A DNA stretch of 13,028 nt. Source: an uncultured Planctomycetota bacterium (GTDB lineage Bacteria; Planctomycetota; Phycisphaerae; Sedimentisphaerales; Anaerobacaceae). The notes below the pieces were generated by a model. It saw nothing but the letters and a program-made list of their open reading frames with translations. It did not search any database and was not told where the DNA came from. A program made the translations under genes and the position numbers. Below, piece after piece: positions 1-6,791 of this stretch. The DNA lies in the NCBI GenBank assembly GCA_903927855.1, contig CAIYOL010000223.1, positions 1 to 13,028 of the forward strand, in the 5' to 3' direction. Every line of letters begins with the position of its first letter. Within the stretch, counting starts at the first letter, position 1.

Positions 1-3000
1 AATTGTTCCATTATTTGTGCTGACTGTAAAACTTGAAAGAGCCACATAATCATCACTCCCATCAAAACTCAATGCGCCGTCGATTTGGCCTGTTGTCCAT
101 ATCGGGCCGTTGACCAGTGTGCCATTGTTGCTGCCCTCGCTATCATAAGCTGTTGTCCCGCTGCCTTCGTCAAACTTCCACCAACTGATAAGATTATGGT
201 TAACTTCCACCCATGTCGTAAAGCTCCAGACGGCGCCTTTGGCTGTGCATGCCGGGCCGACCTCATCTATACGCCAATAGTATGTGGTGTCTGCATCCAG
301 GATGCCGGGGTTGAAACTAGTCTCTGAAACCGTGTCCTTGAATTCTTCAGACAGATAGCCCGCGTTAGCCACAGCAACAGCATCCGTCCCTAAATAAACA
401 TCGTGGTATATCGCTCCGTCGCCTGCCGACCAGTTGAGAACTATATCTGGATTTACATCGACTTTACCATCAGCGGGTTCAGGCACCCTGGCATTCGCTA
501 CATAACAATCCAGCCAGCAGGATACAAAATACTCAAGGTCATAGGAGTTCACATAATAATCCGTAAAAATATCGCCGGCCAACGATCCCGTTTCCGTACA
601 ATTTGAATCATAAGGGTCGCTGCATTGGAGCCATTCGGCCGCTAAAATCGCAAAATCAAGAAAGTCAACATGCCCACTCTTATCGATATCCGCCGACCTG
701 ACAAGAACAGCATGAGAGTAATGATAACCCATATCGACGATTCTAACATCGGATAATCCGTCTGTCCGCGTCGTAAATACATCCATCCCTAAATTCGCCG
801 CCGTATCGCTTCCTGCATTCACGCAAGGACTGTCAAAGGCCTGTCCAGATGCTATCTGGCTGAGGTAATAATCGCCATCCGGCCCAGTTACAAAACAAGG
901 GTCTGCATTGATGTTGCCGGTACCTGTCCAGCCGCCCTGAACATCGGAGAAACTAACGACCGGAGAGTTTGTTCCAGAATTATATATCTGCGGTCCAGTT
1001 AGAGCGGTATTGGCCCAGAGTAAGCAGTTGGTTACGGTCGGGCTGCTGCCAGTATTATATATTCCGCCGCCTTGGCCGCCATTTGCCTGGTTTCCGGAGA
1101 AAGAGCAGTTGGTTATATTCAGTCTGCTTTCATCGCTATATATTCCGCCGCCGTAGTCCGCTGAGTTACCGGAGAAAGTGCAGTTGTTCAACACCTGGCT
1201 GCCGCCGCTGCTATAGCCGCCGATAAACATTCCACCGCCGCGGCCAGTCAACGAGGAGTTGTATGCTGAGTTGCCGGTGAAAATGCAGTTGTTCAGCGTC
1301 GGGTGGCCAGCTGCGTTATATATTCCGCCACCGGAGGCGTCGGAGCCCCCATAGCCCTGTGCCGAGTTGCCGGTGAAAATGCAGTCGGTCAGTGTTGGGC
1401 TGCCGGCAGAGTTATATATTCCGCCGCCGTCGCTGGTCGCATTGATTTTGGTCCCCTTGTAGCTTATTGTGTAGTTGTCTGTGAAAGTGCAGTTGGTTAG
1501 GGTCGGGCTGCTGGAGATGTTGAACATTCCGCCGCCGAGGCCAGACCCATTATAGCCTATTGCGGAGTTGCCTGTGAAAATGCAGTTGGTCAGAGAGGGG
1601 CTGCCGTTAGAGTTATATATTCCGCCGCCGGCGTAGGATGCCGAGTTACCGCTGAAGGTACAGTTGGTTATTGTTGTGCTGCTGGATTTGTTATATATTC
1701 CGCCACCGCGGCCAACAGTACCGCCGCTTATTGCCGAGTTGCAGATGAAAGTGCAGTTGGCAAGCGTGGGGCTACCGGAGTCGTTATACATTCCGCCGCC
1801 GGAATCACCGGCATGGCCTTTGGTAATTGTGAAGCCGTCTAAGATTGCAGTGGAATCGGTTCCCGAGCCGGTAACGACGTGGTAACTATTGTCGCTGTTA
1901 TTATCCGCAACACCTATATCGCCGCTGAGGGATGTTACATAAGTGTTGGGGTCGCGGCTTCCACCGCCAGTTGGGAAGCCGCCGTAGAGGGCTACGCCGT
2001 TTTTAAGCTGGAAGGTCGCGTTCCGGTCGTTGGTACCGGCGGGATGATTGGTGTCCATATCGGGCCGATAAGTGCCCTGTGCCACCCGAATCTCAAATCC
2101 TAAGCCAGCCGCAGTAAGAGCATTCTGCAGGTATTTATAGGCATTAGCCCAGCTTGAGCCGTTGTTAGCACCGGTGGCGCCGGCGTTAACAAAGATGCAA
2201 TTTGGAGGTGTGGTTGTGAACATCCAGATTATGCCTATAGCGGTGCCGCCGGCGTTCTTTTCATCAATACGCCAATAGTAGGTTGTGCCGGTTTGCAACC
2301 CTCCTGGGTTATAAGTCGTACCTAACTGATTGATTTGGAACGGCGGCGGATTTGCGGTGCCGAAATAAACATCGTGTGAAACAGCGCCAGCACCGGCTGT
2401 CCAGCTAAGGATAGGGTATATATTGACGTCGGTCGCCAGATTGGCAGGACTAGGATTAGACGCCTGAGCAGGAGGCGGCGAAGGTTGATACTCATAGGCA
2501 CCCATATCGACTATGGGTGGAGTGCCATTGCCCGTATCGACGGTGCATGGGTCATCTACGAACCGAGGATTGCCGTCCAAATCTGTTACTACTCCAACAG
2601 GGACTGCGTTGTTGTTTCCATCGTCAATGCAGGGCGAGCCGAACCAGAGCCGCAGATTGTCGTCCGCAGTACCAAATACATTGTCAGGACCGTCGGCATC
2701 ACCAAAACGAGGGTCTGCATCGATGTTGCCGGTACCTGCCCAACCACCCTGAACGTCGGAGAAATTGACGGTTGCAGACCCCGATATCTGTGCAGCAGAA
2801 TTACCCCAGAGTATACAGTTGGTTACAATCGAGCTGCCATACAATCCGCCGCCGTAGTCCGCTGAGTTACCGGAGAAAGTGCAGTTGGTTAGAGTCGGGC
2901 TGCTAGAGTAGTCACATATTCCGCCGCCGTAGCCGCCGTAGTCGCCCCATGCTTCGTTACCGGAGAAAGTGCAGTTGGTTATATTCGGGTTGCTGCCCGT

Positions 3001-4155
3001 GTTATACATACCGCCACCTGCGCCGCTCCCAGTGTAGCCTTCTGCCTGGTTGCCAGAGAAAGTACAGTTGGTAAGCGTGTGGCTTCCGCCAGAGTTATAA
3101 ATTCCGCCACCTAAACTACCACCCTCGCTTGTTGCTACGTTTCCAGAGAAAGTGCAGTTTGTTATATCAGAGCTGCTACCGACGTTACATATTCCGCCGC
3201 CGCAGCCGCCGTAATCGCTGCCTGCCGAGTTATCGGAGAAAGTGCAGTTGGTCAGGGTCGGGCTGCCGGCGTTGTTATACATTCCGCCGCCATAGCCATG
3301 ATTTATGGTGCTCGTAGCTTCGTTTCCGGAGAAAATGCAGTTGGTCAGCGTCGGGCTGCTGTTAGAGTTACACATTCCACCGCCATAGCCGTCGGCGTCG
3401 TCGCCTGTTACGTTGTTTCCGGAGAAAATACAGTCGGTCAGAATTGGGCTACTACCGCCACCGTTATACATTCCGGCACCGTAGCCGTCCGCCATTTGGC
3501 TAAATATCGGATTTTGTGAGAAAGTGCATTTGGTCAGAGTTGGGCTGCTGCCCTGGTTATACATTCCGCCGCCATAGGCGCCGTAGCGGGATTCCTGATA
3601 GCCCCTTGCCCCGTTGCTGTAGAAAATGCAGTTGGTCAAGGTCGGGCTGCCGGAGGAGTTATACATCCCTGCGCCGCGATTATTCGGAGGTGAACCATCG
3701 GCATAGCCATGGGTTATGGTGAAGCCATCGAGGACAGCGGTGGAGTCGGTTCCTGAGCCGATAACGACATGGAAACTGTTGTTGCCGCTTATATCACCAC
3801 TGAGGATGGTTACGTAAATGTTAGGGTCTCTGCTTCCGCAGCCTGTGGGGAAGCCACCGTAGATTGATACTCCATTTTTGAGCTGGAAGGTCGCGATCCG
3901 GCTGCCAGTGCCGCCGGGATGAGCGGTGTCCACATCAGGTTTATAAGTGCCCTGAGCAACCCGAATCTCGGAGCCTGAGCCAGCCGCGGTCAGGGCATCC
4001 TGAAGGTATTTATAGGCATCGGTCCAACTTGAGCCGTTGTTTGCACCGGTGGCGCCGGCGTCAACGTAAATAACAGCAGCCCGCAGCGGATATACCGGTA
4101 CAAGGGATAGAAAGACCAGCAGCAAAGTTAATCTTAAACGAAGTGAAGTGTTCAT
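1..4155 (-). CDS. Large exported beta-helix protein with Pmp-like repeats, dockerin-like and LamG-type domains (3' end outside window)
   Basis: The frame is open for 1385 codons from ATG at 4155 to the window edge; I translated it throughout and found no stop. GGGAGG at 4161-4166 lies 5 nt before the start. Residues 1-26 form a signal peptide (basic start, then 'LLLVFLSLV'). Module 1 is a right-handed parallel beta-helix (29-557) with ten 'SPTLTNCTFSGN'-type repeats preceded by 'GGGMYN', then an FN3-like domain (566-648). Module 2 repeats this (654-1145) with nine repeats. A dockerin-like loop follows at 1156-1176 (D1156, D1158, S1160, D1164, D1167), with a degenerate second loop at 1195-1215. 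Another FN3-like domain (1223-1314) and the start of a LamG/concanavalin-like domain (from about 1319) complete the visible part. GGxxYN plus FxxN repeats resemble chlamydial Pmp repeats. The protein is probably cell-surface or secreted. Polysaccharide binding or adhesion is inference, and no catalytic motif was seen. The C-terminus and any sorting signal are outside the window. Confidence 0.9.
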   Translation of the reverse strand, partial: MNTSLRLRLTLLLVFLSLVPVYPLRAAVIYVDAGATGANNGSSWTDAYKYLQDALTAAGSGSEIRVAQGTYKPDVDTAHPGGTGSRIATFQLKNGVSIYGGFPTGCGSRDPNIYVTILSGDISGNNSFHVVIGSGTDSTAVLDGFTITHGYADGSPPNNRGAGMYNSSGSPTLTNCIFYSNGARGYQESRYGAYGGGMYNQGSSPTLTKCTFSQNPIFSQMADGYGAGMYNGGGSSPILTDCIFSGNNVTGDDADGYGGGMCNSNSSPTLTNCIFSGNEATSTINHGYGGGMYNNAGSPTLTNCTFSDNSAGSDYGGCGGGICNVGSSSDITNCTFSGNVATSEGGSLGGGIYNSGGSHTLTNCTFSGNQAEGYTGSGAGGGMYNTGSNPNITNCTFSGNEAWGDYGGYGGGICDYSSSPTLTNCTFSGNSADYGGGLYGSSIVTNCILWGNSAAQISGSATVNFSDVQGGWAGTGNIDADPRFGDADGPDNVFGTADDNLRLWFGSPCIDDGNNNAVPVGVVTDLDGNPRFVDDPCTVDTGNGTPPIVDMGAYEYQPSPPPAQASNPSPANLATDVNIYPILSWTAGAGAVSHDVYFGTANPPPFQINQLGTTYNPGGLQTGTTYYWRIDEKNAGGTAIGIIWMFTTTPPNCIFVNAGATGANNGSSWANAYKYLQNALTAAGLGFEIRVAQGTYRPDMDTNHPAGTNDRNATFQLKNGVALYGGFPTGGGSRDPNTYVTSLSGDIGVADNNSDNSYHVVTGSGTDSTAILDGFTITKGHAGDSGGGMYNDSGSPTLANCTFICNSAISGGTVGRGGGIYNKSSSTTITNCTFSGNSASYAGGGIYNSNGSPSLTNCIFTGNSAIGYNGSGLGGGMFNISSSPTLTNCTFTDNYTISYKGTKINATSDGGGIYNSAGSPTLTDCIFTGNSAQGYGGSDASGGGIYNAAGHPTLNNCIFTGNSAYNSSLTGRGGGMFIGGYSSGGSQVLNNCTFSGNSADYGGGIYSDESRLNITNCSFSGNQANGGQGGGIYNTGSSPTVTNCLLWANTALTGPQIYNSGTNSPVVSFSDVQGGWTGTGNINADPCFVTGPDGDYYLSQIASGQAFDSPCVNAGSDTAANLGMDVFTTRTDGLSDVRIVDMGYHYSHAVLVRSADIDKSGHVDFLDFAILAAEWLQCSDPYDSNCTETGSLAGDIFTDYYVNSYDLEYFVSCWLDCYVANARVPEPADGKVDVNPDIVLNWSAGDGAIYHDVYLGTDAVAVANAGYLSEEFKDTVSETSFNPGILDADTTYYWRIDEVGPACTAKGAVWSFTTWVEVNHNLISWWKFDEGSGTTAYDSEGSNNGTLVNGPIWTTGQIDGALSFDGSDDYVALSSFTVSTNNGTI
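1024..1800 (-). repeat. Tandem coding repeats, beta-helix 2 (nine Pmp-like units)
   Basis: Nine units of 25-36 codons have the same GGGIYN...LTNCTF.GN pattern. Their cysteines fall at residues 801, 832, 858, 889, 925, 957, 992, 1017 and 1044. The final unit runs into 'SFSDVQGGWTGTGNI', as the first array does at residues 465-479, which shows both helices share the same C-terminal cap. Confidence 0.9.
1831..2196 (-). repeat. Direct repeat, copy B: N-terminal cap of beta-helix module 2
   Basis: This encodes residues 654-775, beginning 'IFVNAGATGANNGSSW'. It is the second copy of the segment at 3721-4071. It carries a few extra residues ('GVADNNSDN' around 748-756) that copy A lacks, so the copies have begun to diverge. 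Confidence 0.85.
2815..3663 (-). repeat. Tandem coding repeats, beta-helix 1 (ten Pmp-like units)
   Basis: Ten units of about 30-34 codons share the pattern GGGMYN...SP.LTNCTFSGN. Their conserved cysteines fall at residues 176, 210, 242, 273, 304, 334, 364, 395, 425 and 447. At the DNA level the plus strand shows recurring 'gagaaagtgcagttggt' and 'attccgccgcc'. These are coding repeats within the exported protein. Confidence 0.9.
3721..4071 (-). repeat. Direct repeat, copy A: N-terminal cap of beta-helix module 1
   Basis: This encodes residues 29-145, from 'IYVDAGATGANNGSSW' to 'STAVLDGF'. It matches residues 654-775 (copy B at 1831-2196) almost residue for residue, including 'AYKYLQ', 'EIRVAQGTY', 'TFQLKNGV', 'YGGFPTG' and 'LSGDI'. 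The two copies start exactly 625 codons (1875 bp) apart, and much of the similarity is visible at the nucleotide level. This points to an internal duplication of a whole module. Confidence 0.85.
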
Positions 4156-4307
4156 GACAACCTCCCTTTCTTGTCAAATCGCCGCCTGTAGAGGCCCGCC
4201 TCCCAGCAGGAGCAGCTAATAATAAGACCTATTACGGCACTTGGGGAAATCAGGCGTGATACGGACGTCTTTTTCTCCCCCGACCGCACTGGTTATTATA
4301 CTTCGCG

Positions 4308-4337
4308 ATTATACGTGTGCCCAACCTAAGGTGTCAA
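4308..4337 (-). promoter_or_regulatory. Consensus-like sigma70-type promoter for the beta-helix gene
   Basis: On the minus strand TTGACA (4337-4332) is followed after 18 nt by TATAAT (4313-4308). Both hexamers match the consensus perfectly. A second TATAAT lies 13 bp downstream at 4300-4295. Transcription would start near 4300, giving a leader of about 145 nt before ATG 4155. A leader that long leaves room for post-transcriptional control, but I recognise no known riboswitch in it. Confidence 0.7.
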
Positions 4338-4369
4338 GGAAAAAATGAATTAGAGCATCAGAGAATTTA

Positions 4370-4397
4370 GATACCGGATATCAGATGCCGGATACTC
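4370..4397. repeat. Four tandem 7-bp units (GATACCG-like)
   Basis: The units are GATACCG, GATATCA, GATGCCG and GATACTC, in tandem without gaps. They also read as two 14-bp copies. The stretch is non-coding and lies between the two divergent genes, outside the recognisable promoter. Its role is unknown; it could be a small dispersed heptad repeat or a slippage tract. Confidence 0.6.
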
Positions 4398-4451
4398 GAA
4401 AGAAAAAATACGAAGAAAAATTGGACGCAGGTTGCCTAAGTTAACACCCCG

Positions 4452-4477
4452 GTGAGATAGTGAAAGACACATCTCAC
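4452..4477. repeat. Inverted repeat GTGAGAT / ATCTCAC upstream of phoB
   Basis: The arms at 4452-4458 and 4471-4477 are perfect 7-mers separated by 12 nt. No T-run follows, so it is not a terminator. It could be an operator or an RNA hairpin in the phoB leader. A further GTGAG at 4533-4537 could pair with the right arm instead. Confidence 0.45.
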
Positions 4478-4543
4478 AGGGCAGGCATGGATTTTTTAAG
4501 CCACAAATTTTACTTTGACGGAGATTGCCGAGGTGAGTAACGT

Positions 4544-4606
4544 ATGAGCATAAACAAAGGGCGAAGATTAAATGGGCAAAGGCAAAATTCTAATAGTAGA
4601 AGATGA
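4544..4606 (+). CDS. Possible 20-codon leader ORF overlapping the phoB start
   Basis: ATG at 4544 follows a strong Shine-Dalgarno (GAGGTGA, 4530-4536), whereas phoB's own ATG at 4572 has only a weak AAAGGG some 10 nt upstream. The ORF encodes MSINKGRRLNGQRQNSNSRR in another frame and stops at 4606 inside phoB. It may couple translation to phoB or may be chance. If transcription starts at the weak promoter ending at 4543, the ORF would lack its ribosome site. Confidence 0.2.
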   Translation: MSINKGRRLNGQRQNSNSRR

Positions 4607-5252
4607 CCGCGATATCGTAGAAATGGTCGAGTATAACCTTAAGCAGGAGGGATATGCGGCGATTCATGCCTACGATGGTGAAAAAGGGATTAAGCTGGCC
4701 GACAAAGAGAAGCCCGACCTTATAATACTTGATTTGATGCTTCCTGCCATAGACGGCTTCGAGGTCTGCAAGGCCCTGAAGCAGCAACAGTCAACAGCTC
4801 GTGTCCCCATCATTATTCTCAGCGCAAAATCCCGCGAGACCGACAAGGTGGTGGGGTTGGAACTTGGGGCTGATGATTACGTGACGAAGCCATTCAGCCC
4901 GAGAGAGCTGATTGCGAGAATAAAAGCTGTCCTGCGAAGGCACAAGGAACAACCGGCTGGAGAGATAAAAACAGGCCAGATTGTTATCGACAGCGCCGGA
5001 CACAAGGTGCTGGTGAAGGGGCGGGAAGTGGAACTTACCGCAACTGAATTTCGACTGCTGGAATGTCTGGCACGGCGGCCGGGGGTAGTGTTTTCGAGAA
5101 ATCAATTACTTGACGCCGCCGGTGTTGACGGCTCGATGGTTTACGACAGGACGGTCGATGCTCACATTAAATCTTTGCGGCGGAAACTCGGAAGCGCAAA
5201 AGACTGTATCGAGACGGTCAGAGGCGTTGGGTACAAATTCAGGTGCAAATAG
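4572..5252 (+). CDS. phoB: Phosphate-regulon response regulator PhoB (OmpR family)
   Basis: This 226-residue protein has the usual length of an OmpR/PhoB-type regulator. The receiver domain spans residues 4-120, with acidic pocket D11/D12, phosphoacceptor D54 ('LIILDLMLP'), switch serine S84 and lysine K106 ('TKPF'). A winged-helix DNA-binding domain covers about 128-226, with 'LTATEFRLLECLA', the recognition helix 'RTVDAHIKSLRRKL' and the terminal 'ETVRGVGYKF'. Phosphorylated by PhoR, it should bind 11-bp direct repeats such as those at 6690-6740 and activate the pst operon. phoR starts directly after its stop codon. The specific PhoB assignment rests on the adjacent phoR and pst genes, because family motifs alone would not separate it from other OmpR-type regulators. 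Confidence 0.92.
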   Translation: MGKGKILIVEDDRDIVEMVEYNLKQEGYAAIHAYDGEKGIKLADKEKPDLIILDLMLPAIDGFEVCKALKQQQSTARVPIIILSAKSRETDKVVGLELGADDYVTKPFSPRELIARIKAVLRRHKEQPAGEIKTGQIVIDSAGHKVLVKGREVELTATEFRLLECLARRPGVVFSRNQLLDAAGVDGSMVYDRTVDAHIKSLRRKLGSAKDCIETVRGVGYKFRCK

Positions 5253-6674
5253 ATGAGAGTCAGGATAATCTGGAAATTCTTCGCTGCGTTCGTCCTGCTG
5301 ACGATTGTTACTGCTATTATTTTAGGCTCTTTCCTTGTAATCCGCCTCCGCAGTAACGTTGAGTCCAAGATTTCGCAGCGATTGCAGAGTGATGCTATTC
5401 TGGCGGGAGAGATTTTCAGAAAAGCGATGCTTGAGGGAGATAACACATACATTCAACGCGAAACGAAGGAACTTGCCAAAAAACTTAATCTCAGAATTAC
5501 GGTAATAGACAAACAGGGCAAGGTGCTGGCTGATTCCGAGATGGATGCTCAGTCTATGGAGAACCACGGGGGCAGAGCGGAGTTTATTGGAGCAGTTGAA
5601 AAAGGTGTAGGTGAAAGCACCCGGTTCAGTCATACGCTAAATTATTCTATGAAATACGTAGCCGTGCGTGTTACTGACGGCACGGAGGTCGTCGGAGTTG
5701 TTCGTATAGCTGTGCCTGAATCCGAAGTTCAGCTTGAATTACATCAGCTTTACAGGGTCGCAATAGCAGGAGTCATCGCGGCAATTTGTATTGCAGGGGT
5801 AATCGCATATGTAATGGCGCGAGGAATAAGCACTCCGATTCGGCAGATGAAAGAAGTTGCAGACGCAATAGCAAAAGGACAATTCGACGAGAGGACCTCC
5901 ATAAGAGGTGAAGATGAGCTTGCAGAGCTTGGCCGGTCACTTAACGCGATGTCGGACGAACTTAAGCTGAAAATCGAACGTTTGAAGTATCTTGATACTG
6001 TGCGAACCGATTTTGTCGCTAATGTATCGCACGAATTGAAGACGCCGCTGACATCCATCAGAGGATTCGTCGAGACGCTCGAAGACGGTGCGATTAACGA
6101 CAGCGACAACGCGAGGAGGTTTCTTGCGATTATAAAAAAGCACGCCCAGCGGCTCAGCAATATAATAGACGACCTGCTGCGTTTGAGTGAGCTGGAATCG
6201 GGCGGTGGGATAGAAATGGGGAAGGTGGACATCAAGGGGCTGATTGATGAGGTGGCAATGGGGTTCGGACACTCGCTGGCGGTCAAGCAGCAGAAATTAT
6301 CAGTAGAAGCAGCCGGCGGGGATTTTACCATCAGAGGCGACAAGGACAGACTCGAACAGGTTTTTGTAAATCTTGTTGATAACGCGATAAAATATACGAA
6401 AGAGGGAGGCAGAATCAAAGTTCAACTTGTCCAGGCCGGCGATTCTGTGATTGTTACCGTGGAGGACAACGGCATCGGCATACCAAAAGAGGACATCGAG
6501 CGGGTGTTCGAGAGATTTTACCGCGTCGATAAGGCACGTTCACGCGAGCTTGGGGGAACAGGATTGGGACTGAGTATCGCCAAGCACATAGTTCTGGCCC
6601 ACAACGGGGAAATCCGCATCGAAAGCGAAATAAACAAGGGAACAAAGGTCTTTGTGACGCTTCCGAAGAATTAG
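5253..6674 (+). CDS. phoR: Phosphate-sensing membrane histidine kinase PhoR
   Basis: This is a 473-residue inner-membrane sensor kinase. TM1 is at about 9-30, an extracytoplasmic sensor at 31-165 (PhoR-type, with 'LRITVIDKQGKVLADS'), and TM2 at 167-188. A HAMP linker covers 189-242. The HisKA domain has the phosphorylated H260 in 'NVSHELKTPLTSIRGF'. The ATPase domain shows the N box (N373, N377), G1 'DNGIGI' (405-410), F box 'FERFYR' and G2 'GGTGLGL' (434-440). All catalytic boxes are intact. It should phosphorylate PhoB at low phosphate and dephosphorylate it when Pst/PhoU signals sufficiency. Its ATG abuts the phoB stop, with AGGTG at 5241-5245 as ribosome site, so the two are co-translated. 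The last codons form part of a terminator stem. Confidence 0.93.
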   Translation: MRVRIIWKFFAAFVLLTIVTAIILGSFLVIRLRSNVESKISQRLQSDAILAGEIFRKAMLEGDNTYIQRETKELAKKLNLRITVIDKQGKVLADSEMDAQSMENHGGRAEFIGAVEKGVGESTRFSHTLNYSMKYVAVRVTDGTEVVGVVRIAVPESEVQLELHQLYRVAIAGVIAAICIAGVIAYVMARGISTPIRQMKEVADAIAKGQFDERTSIRGEDELAELGRSLNAMSDELKLKIERLKYLDTVRTDFVANVSHELKTPLTSIRGFVETLEDGAINDSDNARRFLAIIKKHAQRLSNIIDDLLRLSELESGGGIEMGKVDIKGLIDEVAMGFGHSLAVKQQKLSVEAAGGDFTIRGDKDRLEQVFVNLVDNAIKYTKEGGRIKVQLVQAGDSVIVTVEDNGIGIPKEDIERVFERFYRVDKARSRELGGTGLGLSIAKHIVLAHNGEIRIESEINKGTKVFVTLPKN

Positions 6675-6692
6675 GAAGCGATTTTCTTTTTT
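6658..6692 (+). terminator. Rho-independent terminator overlapping the end of phoR
   Basis: CGCTTCC (6658-6664) pairs perfectly with GGAAGCG (6674-6680) across a 9-nt loop. It is followed by ATTTTCTTTTTT (6681-6692). The 5' arm lies in the last phoR codons and the stop codon TAG (6672-6674) ends in the first base of the 3' arm. The T-run overlaps the first Pho half-site. It should separate phoBR transcription from the porin-pst operon. Confidence 0.8.
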
Positions 6693-6740
6693 CACCAAGT
6701 TTTCACACATCCTTCATATTTACTTCACATAGAGGTCATA
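6690..6740 (+). promoter_or_regulatory. Pho box array: five 11-bp half-sites
   Basis: TTTCACC, TTTCACA, CTTCATA, CTTCACA and GGTCATA start at 6690, 6701, 6712, 6723 and 6734. Their TCA cores are spaced exactly 11 bp, and each 7-mer is followed by a 4-nt spacer. This is the geometry of PhoB/PhoP recognition (7 bp plus 4 bp; E. coli half-site CTGTCAT). It sits between the phoBR terminator and the operon that needs Pho control. A possible -10 is TTTAAG at 6744-6749. Binding by this PhoB is inferred. Confidence 0.75.
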
Positions 6741-6791
6741 CACTTTAAGAGGTAGAGGATATGAGAATCGCTATATTTGAAGGAGAAAAAG

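Larger units (their letters stand above)
4156..4571. other. Divergent intergenic region between the beta-helix gene and phoB
   Basis: This 416-bp gap serves both directions. Towards the beta-helix gene it holds the promoter at 4308-4337 and a leader with two small hairpins just above the Shine-Dalgarno: GCCT/AGGC (4184-4195) and CTCC/GGAG (4200-4212). Towards phoB it holds a 7-bp repeat cluster (4370-4397), an inverted repeat (4452-4477) and a possible leader ORF (4544-4606). A weak phoB promoter candidate is TTGACG (4515-4520), 17 nt, TAACGT (4538-4543). I found no 11-bp Pho repeat here, so PhoB autoregulation of phoBR is not evident. Confidence 0.6.

Noticed and set aside
1024..3663. Regular repeats that might suggest a CRISPR array
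   Set aside because: Repeat spacing is in multiples of three, the whole stretch is one open frame, and the 'spacers' themselves encode conserved GGG.YN residues. There is no near-identical repeat of fixed length and no cas gene.
85..3722. Many plus-strand open frames of 60-126 codons across the left third
   Set aside because: They are antisense shadows of the minus-strand beta-helix repeats. They are rich in Cys, Arg and Tyr, lack consistent ribosome sites, and repeat with the same period as the real gene.
4156..4300. A known riboswitch in the beta-helix gene leader
   Set aside because: I compared it by eye with the conserved core of c-di-GMP-I and found no match. Only short, weak hairpins are visible.
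5750..6418. A 222-codon frame on the minus strand
   Set aside because: It lies wholly antisense to phoR. Its Ser/Ile-rich composition mirrors the codon pattern of the kinase, and it shows no recognisable domain.
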